A stretch of 64,000 nucleotides of DNA from JBCBSP01 sp039819095 (GCA_039819095.1 JBCBSP010000003.1:186001-250000), one strand, 5' to 3'; counted from the first letter of the stretch, positions 1-10,678 are shown. Notes: a model not told the origin generated them from the sequence alone. Translations and numbers: made by a program.

Positions 1-591
1 GCGGCGAAACCCGGCGAACGGGTCGCGGATCTGTGCGCCGCGCCGGGCGGAAAGACCCTGCAGCTGGCCGGCGCCGGTGCGAACGTGATCGCTGTGGACC
101 GGTCCGCCGGACGGCTGAAGCGTGTTGAAACCAATCTGAAGCGTACGGGGCTGAGCGCGGAGCTGGTCGCCGCCGATGCCGCGCAATGGCGTCCGGATGC
201 GCCGCTCGACGCGGTGCTTCTGGATGCGCCCTGCACGGCGACCGGCACGCTGCGCCGGCGACCGGATGTGGCCGCCTCCAAAACCGAGTCTGATATCGCC
301 AGCCTGGCCAGGGTGCAGGCGCGCCTGCTCGACAACGCAGCCGAGATGCTCAAACCCGGCGGTCGGATGATCTACTGCACCTGCTCGCTGGAGCCTGAAG
401 AGGGCGAACGCCAGATCGAAGCGCTGTTGAAGCGCCGCTCCGATCTGGTGATTGATCCGGTCCGACCGGAAGAATTGCCGGAGCTGGAGTCAGCCATCGA
501 CGTCAACGGGGTGGTGAGGACCACACCGGACATGTGGGCTGAACGCGGCCATCTGGATGGCTTCTATATCGCAAGGCTCACGCGTCTCTGA
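1..591 (+). CDS. rsmB: 16S rRNA m5C967 methyltransferase RsmB, C-terminal part (5' end outside window)
   Basis: SAM-dependent RNA cytosine-C5 methyltransferase acting on 16S rRNA in the cytoplasm. The reading frame is open from base 1, so only the catalytic Rossmann half is present; the N-terminal NusB-like RNA-binding domain would lie upstream. Visible signatures are the SAM loop CAAPGGKT (bases 34-57), the motif IV DAPC (223-234) and the motif VI CTCS, whose second cysteine (382-384) is the usual nucleophile. Spacing to rpe is 59 bp on the same strand. The family (RsmB/RsmF/NOP2) is certain from these motifs. RsmB rather than another member is inferred from the rpe/purH neighbourhood typical of alphaproteobacteria. 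Confidence 0.9.
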   Translation, partial: AAKPGERVADLCAAPGGKTLQLAGAGANVIAVDRSAGRLKRVETNLKRTGLSAELVAADAAQWRPDAPLDAVLLDAPCTATGTLRRRPDVAASKTESDIASLARVQARLLDNAAEMLKPGGRMIYCTCSLEPEEGERQIEALLKRRSDLVIDPVRPEELPELESAIDVNGVVRTTPDMWAERGHLDGFYIARLTRL

Positions 592-650
592 TCGGATTGA
601 TGCGCGTCAAGGCGCGCTACGCCGCCTTGCCCCCCTAAGAGGCCGCTGAT

Positions 651-1322
651 ATGCGAGAGAGCATGTCGCGCGCCGTGAAAATCTCGCCCTCCATCCTGTC
701 CGCTGACTTCGCCCGGCTCGGCGAGGAAGTGAAGGCGGTCGACGAGGCTGGCGCGGACTGGATCCATGTCGATGTCATGGACGGCCATTTCGTGCCGAAT
801 CTGACCATCGGTCCCGATGTCGTCAAAGCGCTTCGCCCCTGGTCGACAAAGCCCTTCGACGTTCATCTGATGATCACGCCGGTCGATCCGTTTATTCGCG
901 CCTTTGCCGAGGCGGGCGCCGACATCATCACCGCGCATCCGGAAGCCGGCCCGCATTTCCACCGGACCGTCCAGGCCATCCGCGCGACCGGGGTCAAAGC
1001 GGGCGCAGCGCTCAACCCGTCCACCGGGCCGGAAGCGATCGATTATGTGCTGGACGCGCTCGATCTGGTTCTCGTGATGAGCGTCAATCCCGGCTTTGGC
1101 GGACAGAGCTTTATTGAGAGCCAGCTGCGCAAGATCGAGACGCTGCGGGCCATGATCGACACGCGTGGCCTCTCCACGCTGATCGAAGTGGATGGAGGCG
1201 TGAACCCGGCCATGGCCGTTCGCTGCCGAGATGCCGGGGCCGACGCCCTCGTCGCCGGCTCCGCCGTATTCAAGGGCGGGCCGGACGCCTATGCGGCGAA
1301 TATCGCAGGCCTTCGCGGGTGA
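651..1322 (+). CDS. rpe: Ribulose-phosphate 3-epimerase
   Basis: Interconverts ribulose-5-phosphate and xylulose-5-phosphate in the pentose phosphate and Calvin pathways; cytosolic TIM-barrel metalloenzyme. The protein is 223 residues, the normal family length. Hallmarks are the N-terminal SPSILSADF strand, the metal-binding HVDVMDGHFVPN segment, DVHLM, MSVNPGFGGQ and the C-terminal EVDGGVN phosphate-binding loop. The ATG at 651 has AGAGG eight bases upstream; an ATG four codons later (663) is the alternative start. It is followed after only four bases by the heparinase-like gene, so the two are probably cotranscribed. Confidence 0.96.
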   Translation: MRESMSRAVKISPSILSADFARLGEEVKAVDEAGADWIHVDVMDGHFVPNLTIGPDVVKALRPWSTKPFDVHLMITPVDPFIRAFAEAGADIITAHPEAGPHFHRTVQAIRATGVKAGAALNPSTGPEAIDYVLDALDLVLVMSVNPGFGGQSFIESQLRKIETLRAMIDTRGLSTLIEVDGGVNPAMAVRCRDAGADALVAGSAVFKGGPDAYAANIAGLRG

Positions 1323-1326
1323 GATC

Positions 1327-3075
1327 ATGACCGCAAGCGCTGGATTGAAAGATGTCGCCGCCGCGCTGCAGCTGCGCGCTCGGCGCGATCTGTCGGACTT
1401 CGCCGGCGGGCAGCGGGTCTATCGCGCTGCGACGCTGTCCGGCCAGACCGTCACCGGCTTCGCGGTTGAACCTGTCGATCTTCGCCAGGGCGACAAGGGC
1501 GTCGGCGCGGCGCTCCTGTCAGGCCGGTTCGGTCTGGCCGGCGAGACGCTCCAGATCGAAGCCGGGGAAAGCCTCTGGGACCGGCCCTCGCCATCTCGCC
1601 GCTTTGCTGAAGCCCTGCACGGGTTTGACTGGCTGCGCGACCTGCTCAGCGTTGACGATCCTGAAGCCCTCAGCCGGGCGCGCGCCCATTTTGATGACTG
1701 GATAAGCCATTTCGGTCGGTGGAACTGGTTCGCCTGGAGCCCGGAGGTCACCGGTAGACGGTTGTCAGCCCTGGCTTATGCCGGGCCGCGACTGTTTGAG
1801 GACGAGACCGGCGCCCCGGTCTCGGCGCGTTATGGCGTTGTCGCGCGCGGCGCGCGGCGCCTGGCGCGCACCGCTCCATTATTGGCCGAGACGCGCGATC
1901 GGCTCGACGCGGCGATCGCACTCAGCCTGGCCAACACCGTCTTTGACCTGGGCGATACAGCCTTCAAACAGGCCAATGAGGCGCTCAGCGTCGCCCTTAA
2001 GCGTCAGGTCCTGCCTGACGGCGGGCATGTGTCACGCAGCCCGGAAGCGGGCGCGGAACTCTTTGTCGATCTGGCGGCTCTGGAAGATGCCGCGCGGAGG
2101 CGCGGGCTGCAGCTTCATTTTGAATGCCGGCGCGCACTGGACCGACTGGCCCCTATGGCGCGCTTCTTCCAGCTGCCCGGCGGCGCGCTGGCGAGCTTCC
2201 ATGGCGGCGGCGAGGGTGATGCGCAGGCCCTGAAGGCGGCGGCCCGGCTCGTCGATGCGCCCAACAAGAGCTTTGATATCGCCCCGCATGCCGGCTTTCA
2301 CCGGATAGATGCCGGCGGGTCGGTCGTGATCATGGACACCGGCGCTCCGCCCGCCCACGCCCACGCCAGAGACGCGCATGCCAGCGCGCTGGCCTTCGAG
2401 TTCGCCGCGAGCGGATCGCGCCTCGTCGTCAATTGTGGCTGGAGCAGCGATCAACCCAATCACTGGCGCGACGCTGTGCGCGCAACCGCCGCGCACTCTG
2501 CGCTGACGCTGGAGGAAACCTCTTCAGCACGGCTGCTCAAGCCAGGCTGGCGGCGCGATCTTCTCGGGCCGCGCATATCCGAGGGACCCGAACCGGTTCG
2601 CGCCCGACGCAATGAAGAAGAGCTCGGGGCCTGGCTGGAAGCCACCCATGACGGCTATCGGCAAAGCTATGGGCTTGGTGTGCGGCGACGCCTCTTCCTG
2701 GCGGCCGATGGCGGCGATCTTCGCGGAGAAGACGGGCTGTATCGTCCAGTGGAAGACGGACCGCCCGCCAATCCGGAAGCCCGCCTGCAATTTGCGCTGC
2801 GCTTCCACCTCCACCCCGGCGTGCGCGCCTCGCTCTCACGCGACTCGCTGAGCGCGCTTTTAGTTCTGCCGAACGGAGATGGCTGGAGATTTCGCACTGA
2901 CGGGGGACCGGTTCGCCTTGAACGGTCCGTTTATCTCAGCGCCGGCGCCCCGCCGCAGCGCTCCACCCAGCTGGTCGTCGCGGGCGAAGCGGAGACGTTC
3001 GGGGCCGGGGATCGACCCCCCAATCGGGTCCGTTGGGCGTTTCAGCGCTTGGGCCGAGTGGGTGCGGCGGGCTAA
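1327..3075 (+). CDS. Heparinase II/III family protein
   Basis: Predicted polysaccharide lyase-like protein of 582 residues. The N-terminal two thirds are helical, like the alpha/alpha toroid of the family. The C-terminal part holds the heparinase II/III-like beta-sandwich region around GFHRIDAGG (about residue 321) and the His-rich stretch APPAHAHARDAH. No clear signal peptide is visible after the ATG at 1327. That start was chosen over an earlier in-frame ATG at 1231 because the latter lies inside rpe. Homologues sit between rpe and purH in many alphaproteobacteria, so the gene belongs to the core neighbourhood, but its substrate is not established. Catalytic activity is inferred from family only; an envelope polysaccharide or glycosaminoglycan-like substrate is possible. 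Confidence 0.85.
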   Translation: MTASAGLKDVAAALQLRARRDLSDFAGGQRVYRAATLSGQTVTGFAVEPVDLRQGDKGVGAALLSGRFGLAGETLQIEAGESLWDRPSPSRRFAEALHGFDWLRDLLSVDDPEALSRARAHFDDWISHFGRWNWFAWSPEVTGRRLSALAYAGPRLFEDETGAPVSARYGVVARGARRLARTAPLLAETRDRLDAAIALSLANTVFDLGDTAFKQANEALSVALKRQVLPDGGHVSRSPEAGAELFVDLAALEDAARRRGLQLHFECRRALDRLAPMARFFQLPGGALASFHGGGEGDAQALKAAARLVDAPNKSFDIAPHAGFHRIDAGGSVVIMDTGAPPAHAHARDAHASALAFEFAASGSRLVVNCGWSSDQPNHWRDAVRATAAHSALTLEETSSARLLKPGWRRDLLGPRISEGPEPVRARRNEEELGAWLEATHDGYRQSYGLGVRRRLFLAADGGDLRGEDGLYRPVEDGPPANPEARLQFALRFHLHPGVRASLSRDSLSALLVLPNGDGWRFRTDGGPVRLERSVYLSAGAPPQRSTQLVVAGEAETFGAGDRPPNRVRWAFQRLGRVGAAG

Positions 3076-3095
3076 GGTGGCTCCAAGAGGGGATA

Positions 3096-5042
3096 ATGAG
3101 CAACTCAGATCAGCGTCAACCTGCGAACGGTCCAGCCGATTCACGCAGCCCGCTGCAGCGCTACGCCACACTGCTCGGCGTCAGCGCATGGGATGCGCTG
3201 GCTGGCGCAGCCGCCATGTATGGCGCGATCGTGGTGCGCTATCTGTTCGAGCCTTCCGGTCATCCGCCCGGAGGGGTGGAATGGGTCGCTTCAGGCCTTT
3301 TTGCGATCGCCTGCCTTCTGGTTCTGCCGCTTATGGGGCTGCATCGCGGGTTGTGGCGCCACACGACGCTGGCGGACGCTGGGCGGCTCTTTCAGGGTAT
3401 CGTTCTGGCGCACCTGGTGTTTTTGCCAGCGCTCTTTCTTTTCACCCGCCTGCAGGATTTCCCACGCTCCGCGCTGCTTATGTCCACCCTGGCCATGGTG
3501 GTGGCCACGCTGGGCCCGCGCCTGGCGGCGACGGCCTGGCGATCGGGTGATCTGCGCGCCCTGTTCCGCATTGAAGACCGCAAGACGCCAGCCGCGGTAC
3601 TGGTCGGCGGCGCAGAACGGATGGCCGAAGTCCTTCGACGCGAGATGCGCCGCTCCGGCGGGCCGTCCTTCCGCTTTCGGGCCCTGATCGAGCCCGGCGG
3701 CGCCTATCGCGGTCGCGCCCTGCTCGGCGTTCCCGTCCTTGGTGGGATGGAAGCGCTTGAGGACGCGGCGCGGCGCGTTGCTCGGGACGGTGAGACAGTG
3801 CGCATCGTGCTGGCCGAAGCCGACCCGCCGTCGGAACTGATCGCCGAATGCGCGCGCGTTGCGGGCCGTGTCGGAGCAACTCTCTCACGCAGCCGGGCCC
3901 GCGAGGGCGGCGCCCCCTTCACCGCGGTGGAAGCGGCGGACCTCCTGTCACGCACCCCGCGCCATCTTTCGCGAGCCGGCGCGCGCAAGCTGATCGCCGG
4001 CAAGCGGGTTCTGGTCACCGGAGCCGGCGGCGCGATCGGTTCTGAACTGACTCGCCAGGCGGCGCAGCTTGATCCTGAGCGCCTCATCCTTCTGGATTCA
4101 GCGGAGAGCCATCTCTATGAGATCGATATGGCGCTAAAGGCCACCCCGGATGCGCCGGACTGGCGCGCCGTGCTTGGCGATGTGCGCGATGTTGAACGGC
4201 TGAAGGCGGTGTTCGCGCAAGAACGCCCGGAAGTGATCCTGCACGCGGCGGCGCTGAAGCATGTGCCTCTGATGGAGGTGAATGGCGCTGAAGCGGTGCT
4301 GACCAATGTGTTCGGCACGCAGAATGTCGTCGATGCGGCGGCCCTGAGCGGCTGTGAGGTCGTGGTTCTGATTTCCACAGACAAGGCGGTCGATCCGGTC
4401 AGCATCATGGGGGCGACCAAGCGTGCTGCGGAACTCTATCTGGCCGCCGCCGCCCAGGATCTGCCGGCGCCGCGCCTGTGCGCGGTCCGCTTCGGCAATG
4501 TGCTCGCCTCCACCGGTTCTGTCGTGCCGCTGTTTGAGCGCCAGATTTCCGAGGGCGGCCCGGTGACTGTGACTGACCCGGACACGACGCGTTACTTCAT
4601 GACGCTGGAGGAGGCCGCCAGCCTGGTTCTGGAAGCCGGCGCCCAGACCGCCGAAGACGCGCGCGAGGATGGCCGGCTGTTCCTGCTGGACATGGGTCAG
4701 CCCGTGCCCATCGCCAGACTGGCCCGCCAGCTGATCCGGCTGCGCGGCATGGAGCCTGGCCGGGATATTGGCGTCGAATACATGGGGCTGCGCCCAGGTG
4801 AGAAGCTTCACGAGGCGCTCACACACGCATTTGAAGACACCCGGCCCAGCGCCACAGACGGCGTGCTGCGCGTGTCCGGGCCTCGACCGCAAATGGAAGC
4901 GTTGCGCCCCGCGCTTGAACGACTGAAAACGGCTGCGCTGGCGCGTGATGAGGCCGGTGTTCGCTCTGGTCTGGACGAGATCCTGGCGCTGGGCTGGCCG
5001 GCCGGCGTGCAATCCATGGCAGAGCGGCTTTCAGCCGGCTGA
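3096..5042 (+). CDS. Membrane-anchored nucleoside-diphosphate sugar 4,6-dehydratase/epimerase (CapD/WbpM type)
   Basis: 648-residue protein of the polysaccharide-biosynthesis CapD family. The first 150 residues carry several hydrophobic segments. A nucleotide-binding-like region follows, then a short-chain dehydrogenase domain with the NAD loop TGAGGAIGSE (about residue 308) and the active-site segment STDKAVDP...MGATKRAAE (about 426-446). Met precedes the catalytic-lysine turn in place of Tyr, as in WbpM/FlaA1-type UDP-GlcNAc 4,6-dehydratases. Such enzymes start synthesis of deoxy-amino sugars for surface polysaccharide or glycans. The ATG at 3096 is preceded by AGAGGGG. No glycosyltransferase cluster lies next to it, so the end product cannot be read from context. 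Confidence 0.9.
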   Translation: MSNSDQRQPANGPADSRSPLQRYATLLGVSAWDALAGAAAMYGAIVVRYLFEPSGHPPGGVEWVASGLFAIACLLVLPLMGLHRGLWRHTTLADAGRLFQGIVLAHLVFLPALFLFTRLQDFPRSALLMSTLAMVVATLGPRLAATAWRSGDLRALFRIEDRKTPAAVLVGGAERMAEVLRREMRRSGGPSFRFRALIEPGGAYRGRALLGVPVLGGMEALEDAARRVARDGETVRIVLAEADPPSELIAECARVAGRVGATLSRSRAREGGAPFTAVEAADLLSRTPRHLSRAGARKLIAGKRVLVTGAGGAIGSELTRQAAQLDPERLILLDSAESHLYEIDMALKATPDAPDWRAVLGDVRDVERLKAVFAQERPEVILHAAALKHVPLMEVNGAEAVLTNVFGTQNVVDAAALSGCEVVVLISTDKAVDPVSIMGATKRAAELYLAAAAQDLPAPRLCAVRFGNVLASTGSVVPLFERQISEGGPVTVTDPDTTRYFMTLEEAASLVLEAGAQTAEDAREDGRLFLLDMGQPVPIARLARQLIRLRGMEPGRDIGVEYMGLRPGEKLHEALTHAFEDTRPSATDGVLRVSGPRPQMEALRPALERLKTAALARDEAGVRSGLDEILALGWPAGVQSMAERLSAG

Positions 5043-5161
5043 ATCCCATGCTAACCGACTAATGCGCAGCATTCCGCGCGACGCAGCACCCGACCTGCGC
5101 GTCGATCCAAGACAAACCACCCCGGAACAACCAGCTGATAGACGCCCTTGCGGAGCCTCCC

Positions 5162-6757
5162 ATGTCAGACGACGCCCTGATCGCCATTCGGCGCGCGCTC
5201 ATCTCGGTTTCAGACAAGTCCGGCCTCGTGGACCGCGCCCGGGCCCTGGCCGACGCCCAGGTGGAGCTCATCTCCACTGGCGGCACGCTCGCCGCCCTTC
5301 TGGAAGCGGGCCTGAAGGCGCGCGACGCCTCTGATGTCACCGGATATCCGGAGATGATGGACGGGCGCGTGAAAACACTGCACCCGCGCATCCATGGCGG
5401 GCTTTTGTCTCGTCATGGGCATGAAGGCGATCTTGAAGCCATGCAGACCCATGGCATTCCCCAGATCGATCTGCTGGTGGTCAATCTCTACCCGTTCGAG
5501 GAGGCCGTGGCGTCAGGCGCTGATATCGCCGGGTGCGTGGCCAAGATCGATGTCGGCGGCCCCGCCATGATCCGGGCCGCAGCCAAGAATCACGCCCGTG
5601 TCGCGGTCTGCGTCGATGGGCGTGATCTGGACAAGGTGCTCGAAGCCATGGCCGAGCATGATGGCGCTGTGCAGTTAAGCCTGCGCGCTCATCTGGCGGC
5701 CAAGGCCTTCGCGCGCACGGCCGCCTATGATGCGGCCATCGCCGAACGGCTGGCTCGCGAAGTTGAAAAACCGGCGCGCAGCGTGTTCGCCACCGGAGGT
5801 CTGCGGCTTCAGAAGCTTCGTTATGGCGAAAACCCGCATCAGGAAGCCGCCCTCTACGCTGCGCCCGAAGCGCGCGCCGGCGTCGCGAAAGCGCGCCAGG
5901 TTCAGGGTAAGGCCCTGTCCTTCAACAATCTGGCCGACGCCGACGCCGCGTTTGAGCTGGTCAGCGAGTTTGACCCGGATGAGCGCGCTGCGGCGGTGAT
6001 CGTCAAGCACGCCAATCCGTGCGGCGTGGCCGTGCATGAAAACCTGGCCACGGCGTATGAGCGCGCCTTCGCGGCCGATCCGGTCTCGGCCTTTGGCGGA
6101 ATCGTGGCGATGAATCGCGCCATCGACGCGGACACCGCCGACGCGATCACGAAAATCTTCACCGAGGTCGTCATCGCCCCCAGCGCGGACGATGCTGCGC
6201 TCGACATCCTGTCGGCCAAGAAAAATGTCCGCGTTCTGCTGACCGGCGCATTGGCCGACCCCGCTGAGGGTGGCTGGACCGCCAAATCGGTGGCGGGCGG
6301 ACTGCTCGTACAGGAGCGCGATACCGGCATGGTGACCGCGCGCGAGCTGAAAACCGTGACCGAACGCGAACCGGCCGAAGACGAGCTGGCCGATCTGCTC
6401 TTCGCCTGGAAGCTGGTCAAGCACGCCAAGTCCAACGCCATCGTCTACGCCAAGGGCGGAAGCAGCGCCGGGATCGGCATGGGACAGACCAGCCGGCTGG
6501 AAGCCGCCCGCCTTGCCGCGCGCAAAGCTGAAGAAGCCGCCCAGGAAAATGGCTGGGATGCCCCGCGCACGCGAGGTTCAGTCTGCGCCTCTGACGCCTT
6601 CTTCCCCTTCGCCGACGGCCTCAACGCCGCCGTTGAGGCGGGTGCGACGGCCGTGATTCAACCGGGCGGCTCAATCCGGGATGAAGAGGTGATCGAAGCC
6701 GCGAACGCCGCCGGCATGGCGATGGTCTTCACGGGCATGCGCCATTTCCGCCATTAG
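5162..6757 (+). CDS. purH: Bifunctional AICAR transformylase / IMP cyclohydrolase
   Basis: Catalyses the last two steps of de novo purine synthesis, AICAR to FAICAR to IMP, in the cytosol. The 531-residue length matches the family. The N-terminal MGS-like IMP cyclohydrolase domain begins ALISVSDKSGL and contains the TGGT and GRVKTLHPRIHGG motifs. The C-terminal AICAR transformylase domain contains RYGENPHQ, the catalytic-site KHANPCG, SNAIVYAKGG and the terminal DAFFPFADG region. The ATG at 5162 follows CGGAG. The 119 bp upstream hold no gene; I saw no recognisable purine-responsive element there. Confidence 0.97.
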   Translation: MSDDALIAIRRALISVSDKSGLVDRARALADAQVELISTGGTLAALLEAGLKARDASDVTGYPEMMDGRVKTLHPRIHGGLLSRHGHEGDLEAMQTHGIPQIDLLVVNLYPFEEAVASGADIAGCVAKIDVGGPAMIRAAAKNHARVAVCVDGRDLDKVLEAMAEHDGAVQLSLRAHLAAKAFARTAAYDAAIAERLAREVEKPARSVFATGGLRLQKLRYGENPHQEAALYAAPEARAGVAKARQVQGKALSFNNLADADAAFELVSEFDPDERAAAVIVKHANPCGVAVHENLATAYERAFAADPVSAFGGIVAMNRAIDADTADAITKIFTEVVIAPSADDAALDILSAKKNVRVLLTGALADPAEGGWTAKSVAGGLLVQERDTGMVTARELKTVTEREPAEDELADLLFAWKLVKHAKSNAIVYAKGGSSAGIGMGQTSRLEAARLAARKAEEAAQENGWDAPRTRGSVCASDAFFPFADGLNAAVEAGATAVIQPGGSIRDEEVIEAANAAGMAMVFTGMRHFRH

Positions 6758-6791
6758 CCCAGGCGAGTTCGCAGCGAGGTGAGGGATCGCG

Positions 6792-7664
6792 ATGAGCTGG
6801 ATTGGATGGAGCCTCGCCGCCCTCGCCATGCTCGCGGCGGCGGGTGCAGTGCGCTGGCGGGCGATCCTGATGCGATTGATCGGGGCCCATATTCCGCGTC
6901 GCGCCTTTGCAGAACATCGCGCCCTGATCGCCGGCCATCTTCAGCTGCGCCTGCCCGAGGGCGACGGGCCCTTCCCAGTCGTCTTGCTGCTGCATGGCTG
7001 CGGCGGCCCGCGCGACGTGATGCCCGCCTACGCTCAAACGGCGGTGGAGGCCGGTATAGCTGCAGCCATCGTGAACAGCCTTACGCCCCGCGGTATCGAT
7101 TACGAAACCGCGGTGCAAGAAGTGTGTGGCGGTAAGCGTCTCTGGGGTCGCGAACGGGCATCGGATGTCTACGCGGCACTCGATCTGCTGCGCCGAGATC
7201 CGAAGATCGACAACAAACGGATCGCAATCGGCGGCTGGAGCCATGGCGGCTGGGCGTTGCTGGATGCAATGGCTCTGGCGCGCACGAACGGTCGCCCGGA
7301 TGGGCTTGCCAGTTGCCCCGAGCATCCACTCGATGGCGTGCAGGGCGTCTTTCTGGTCTATCCCTATGCCGGATTTCCGGCCATCGCAGCCCGGCGCGCC
7401 TGGACCTCAGGCGCGCCCGTACACGCCATCCTGGTTAAAGGGGACGAAAAGGCCGACACAGATGATGCCGAGCGCGTTCTTCAGAGCGCTGAACGCGATG
7501 GCGCGCCGGTCGAGCGCAGCTGGTTTGAGGGCGTGACCCATGCCTTTGACGAAAAAACCCATCGCGCCGACTCTGCGCTACAGTATGACGAGGCAGCCGC
7601 CCGACGACTGCATGCGCTGTTCGCCGACTTTCTGCGCAAGACTCTTGTGAAGGACGCGCCATGA
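6792..7664 (+). CDS. Alpha/beta hydrolase, dienelactone-hydrolase-like
   Basis: 290-residue serine hydrolase. A hydrophobic N-terminal segment of about 20 residues (LAALAMLAAAGAV) could be an anchor or uncleaved signal. The fold is indicated by the oxyanion-hole strand VVLLLHGCGG, the nucleophile elbow GGWSHGGW (about residues 146-153, Ser nucleophile) and a late VTHAFDEKTH segment providing the likely catalytic His. Family members hydrolyse esters or lactones; the substrate here is unknown. It starts 34 bp after purH and overlaps the next gene by 4 bp (ATGA), so the pair is probably translated together. Confidence 0.8.
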   Translation: MSWIGWSLAALAMLAAAGAVRWRAILMRLIGAHIPRRAFAEHRALIAGHLQLRLPEGDGPFPVVLLLHGCGGPRDVMPAYAQTAVEAGIAAAIVNSLTPRGIDYETAVQEVCGGKRLWGRERASDVYAALDLLRRDPKIDNKRIAIGGWSHGGWALLDAMALARTNGRPDGLASCPEHPLDGVQGVFLVYPYAGFPAIAARRAWTSGAPVHAILVKGDEKADTDDAERVLQSAERDGAPVERSWFEGVTHAFDEKTHRADSALQYDEAAARRLHALFADFLRKTLVKDAP

Positions 7665-8227
7665 TATCTCTTCGTCAGCTGGGGTTTCGGCTTGCCCTGC
7701 CCGGTCTTGTTATGGCGCTGGCGACCGGCTGCACGCCTGCGGAGGTTATTCCACAGGAAGAGCCGGTCATCATCTGGGTTTCCGGCGCAGAACCAGGCGA
7801 ACCGACGCCCGCCATCGGATTGTACCGGAATTACGCCATCGAAGCGGCGGGGATGGGCTTCAGCCGCCGGAACCTGGCGAGCCTGGAGACAGCGACCCTC
7901 ACAGCCCGCTTCCCGCTCAACGGGCCGCAGCAGCGCTTTGAGGGCCCCGCCCTGTCGACTGTTCTGGCCGCTGCGGGGCGCCCAGGCGCCGGGGCGCGCC
8001 TCACAGCGCTGGACGGATATCAGATCGAGATCAGCGCTTCGATGATCGCCGATCACACGCCCTTGCTGGCGATCAGCCGGGACGCCGCCCCCCTCGCCAC
8101 CGGCGGATATGGGCCGTCCATGCTGGTCTGGCCGCGCGATGACGACCCGCGATTGAGCACGATGAATGATGATTTGTGGATCTGGGGCGTGTTCGTGATC
8201 GAGGCCATCGATCCGGCTGCGGAATAA
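7661..8227 (+). CDS. Predicted lipoprotein with a molybdopterin-oxidoreductase-like fold
   Basis: 188-residue protein with a lipoprotein signal peptide: positive start, hydrophobic stretch and lipobox ATGC, so it is probably acylated and anchored in the periplasm. The remainder, with ALDGYQIEI, SMIADHTP, ISRDAAPLA and GYGPSMLVWPR, resembles the small sulfite-oxidase-like molybdopterin-binding domain family. This is a tentative match. The lipobox cysteine is the only cysteine, so the molybdenum-ligating Cys of true sulfite oxidases is absent and the protein is unlikely to be a canonical Mo enzyme. The ATG overlaps the preceding hydrolase stop. Confidence 0.6.
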   Translation: MISLRQLGFRLALPGLVMALATGCTPAEVIPQEEPVIIWVSGAEPGEPTPAIGLYRNYAIEAAGMGFSRRNLASLETATLTARFPLNGPQQRFEGPALSTVLAAAGRPGAGARLTALDGYQIEISASMIADHTPLLAISRDAAPLATGGYGPSMLVWPRDDDPRLSTMNDDLWIWGVFVIEAIDPAAE

Positions 8228-8317
8228 ACCGCGCGACAATTGTGCTCTTTCCCTCAGCCCTGACCGCGTTAAGGTCTCCCACAGCAATTCTGCGATGCGA
8301 CAACACGGGGGAGCGGT

Positions 8318-9802
<1,485 letters not shown>

Positions 9803-9827
9803 TGGATCTGACCGCACACTGAAACGG

Positions 9828-9857
9828 AAAACCCCTCGGTTCTCGCCGAGGGGTTTT
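9828..9857. terminator. Bidirectional rho-independent terminator
   Basis: Perfect inverted repeat: AAAACCCCTCGG and CCGAGGGGTTTT flank a six-base loop, followed by a T run; read from the other strand the A run at the left becomes the U tract. It lies between the convergent symporter and DUF3445 genes and abuts the latter's stop codon, so it probably ends both transcripts. Confidence 0.93.
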
Positions 9858-10667
9858 TCACACACCCCAGCGCGAGAACAGTGCCTCAGCGCCCGCATCA
9901 AGGCTCGCCCAACCTTTATAGGCGCGCGCCTGCGGCGGGGCGGCGCGCCAGGCTTCGGCCAGGACCGCCCGATCCGCCGCAGGGATGGCGCTGACCGGAT
10001 CAATCGAAACCCGGATGGTGAAAAGGATCGCGCCGGTCTGCGGCAGGCGCCGCACGGTCTGACGCTCCACGCGCAGATGAAGACCGTCCGCCGCACGCGA
10101 CCCAAGCGCGGCGGCGCGTTCGCGCATGGCATGACCTGAGGGTGTGAAACGATCCGGGCCGAGCTGAAGCGTCCAGTTGAAGCGCTCCAGCACACGATCC
10201 TGCGCGACATGATCAAAGACCCGGGCGATTCGGCCACTGAGCCCGGCGCCGCCGGGAACCGGCGCGTGCAGGGCGGCAAGATCGCGATCAAAGGCGTCGT
10301 CAATGCTGAAAAAGGTCGGCTGGCAGAGCACCAGCGCCGACACCAACCAGCCCCCAGCATCCGCCTGCATGATCACCAGGTCATCGCTGATGAGCGTAGC
10401 GGCGGCGGGAAGCGGGGGCGCTGCATCCGCCTCATTCGCCGGCGCGCCCAAATGAGCGCGGATCAGCGCCAGGGCTTCGGCCTGGGCGGGACGGCTGGTC
10501 GCGCGCTCGCGAAACACGGCGGCTGTATCGCTGGTCAGACGCGCGCGGCGCTCGGGCAGCGCTTCAGCCTCGGTCTCAGGGCGCAGCCAATGCTCAGGCG
10601 CGATCGGCATCAAGGCGACGGCAAAGCGCGGCGGGCCTTGCAGATAGGGCCGGTAGGGCGGACGCAT
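9858..10667 (-). CDS. DUF3445 / heme-dependent oxidative N-demethylase-like protein
   Basis: 269-residue cytosolic protein. The order of motifs VLCQPTFFSIDDAFD, ALHAPVPG, RVLERFNWTLQ, LRVERQTVRRLPQTG and ILFTIRVSIDPVSAI matches the DUF3445 family, whose characterised member is the alpha subunit of a heme-dependent dimethylamine-type oxidative N-demethylase. I infer a heme-binding oxidase fold. No partner reductase or beta/gamma subunits are encoded nearby, so the substrate is unknown. Start at 10667 is supported by AGGCGAGG upstream; an earlier in-frame ATG (10721) would run into the VanZ-like gene. It lies 11 bp after the VanZ-like gene, probably in one operon. Confidence 0.75.
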   Translation of the reverse strand: MRPPYRPYLQGPPRFAVALMPIAPEHWLRPETEAEALPERRARLTSDTAAVFRERATSRPAQAEALALIRAHLGAPANEADAAPPLPAAATLISDDLVIMQADAGGWLVSALVLCQPTFFSIDDAFDRDLAALHAPVPGGAGLSGRIARVFDHVAQDRVLERFNWTLQLGPDRFTPSGHAMRERAAALGSRAADGLHLRVERQTVRRLPQTGAILFTIRVSIDPVSAIPAADRAVLAEAWRAAPPQARAYKGWASLDAGAEALFSRWGV

Positions 10668-10678
10668 CGCTGCCTCGC

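Noticed and set aside
4134..5012. 292-codon minus-strand frame opposite the sugar-nucleotide dehydratase
   Set aside because: Shadow of a gene with intact Rossmann motifs on the plus strand.
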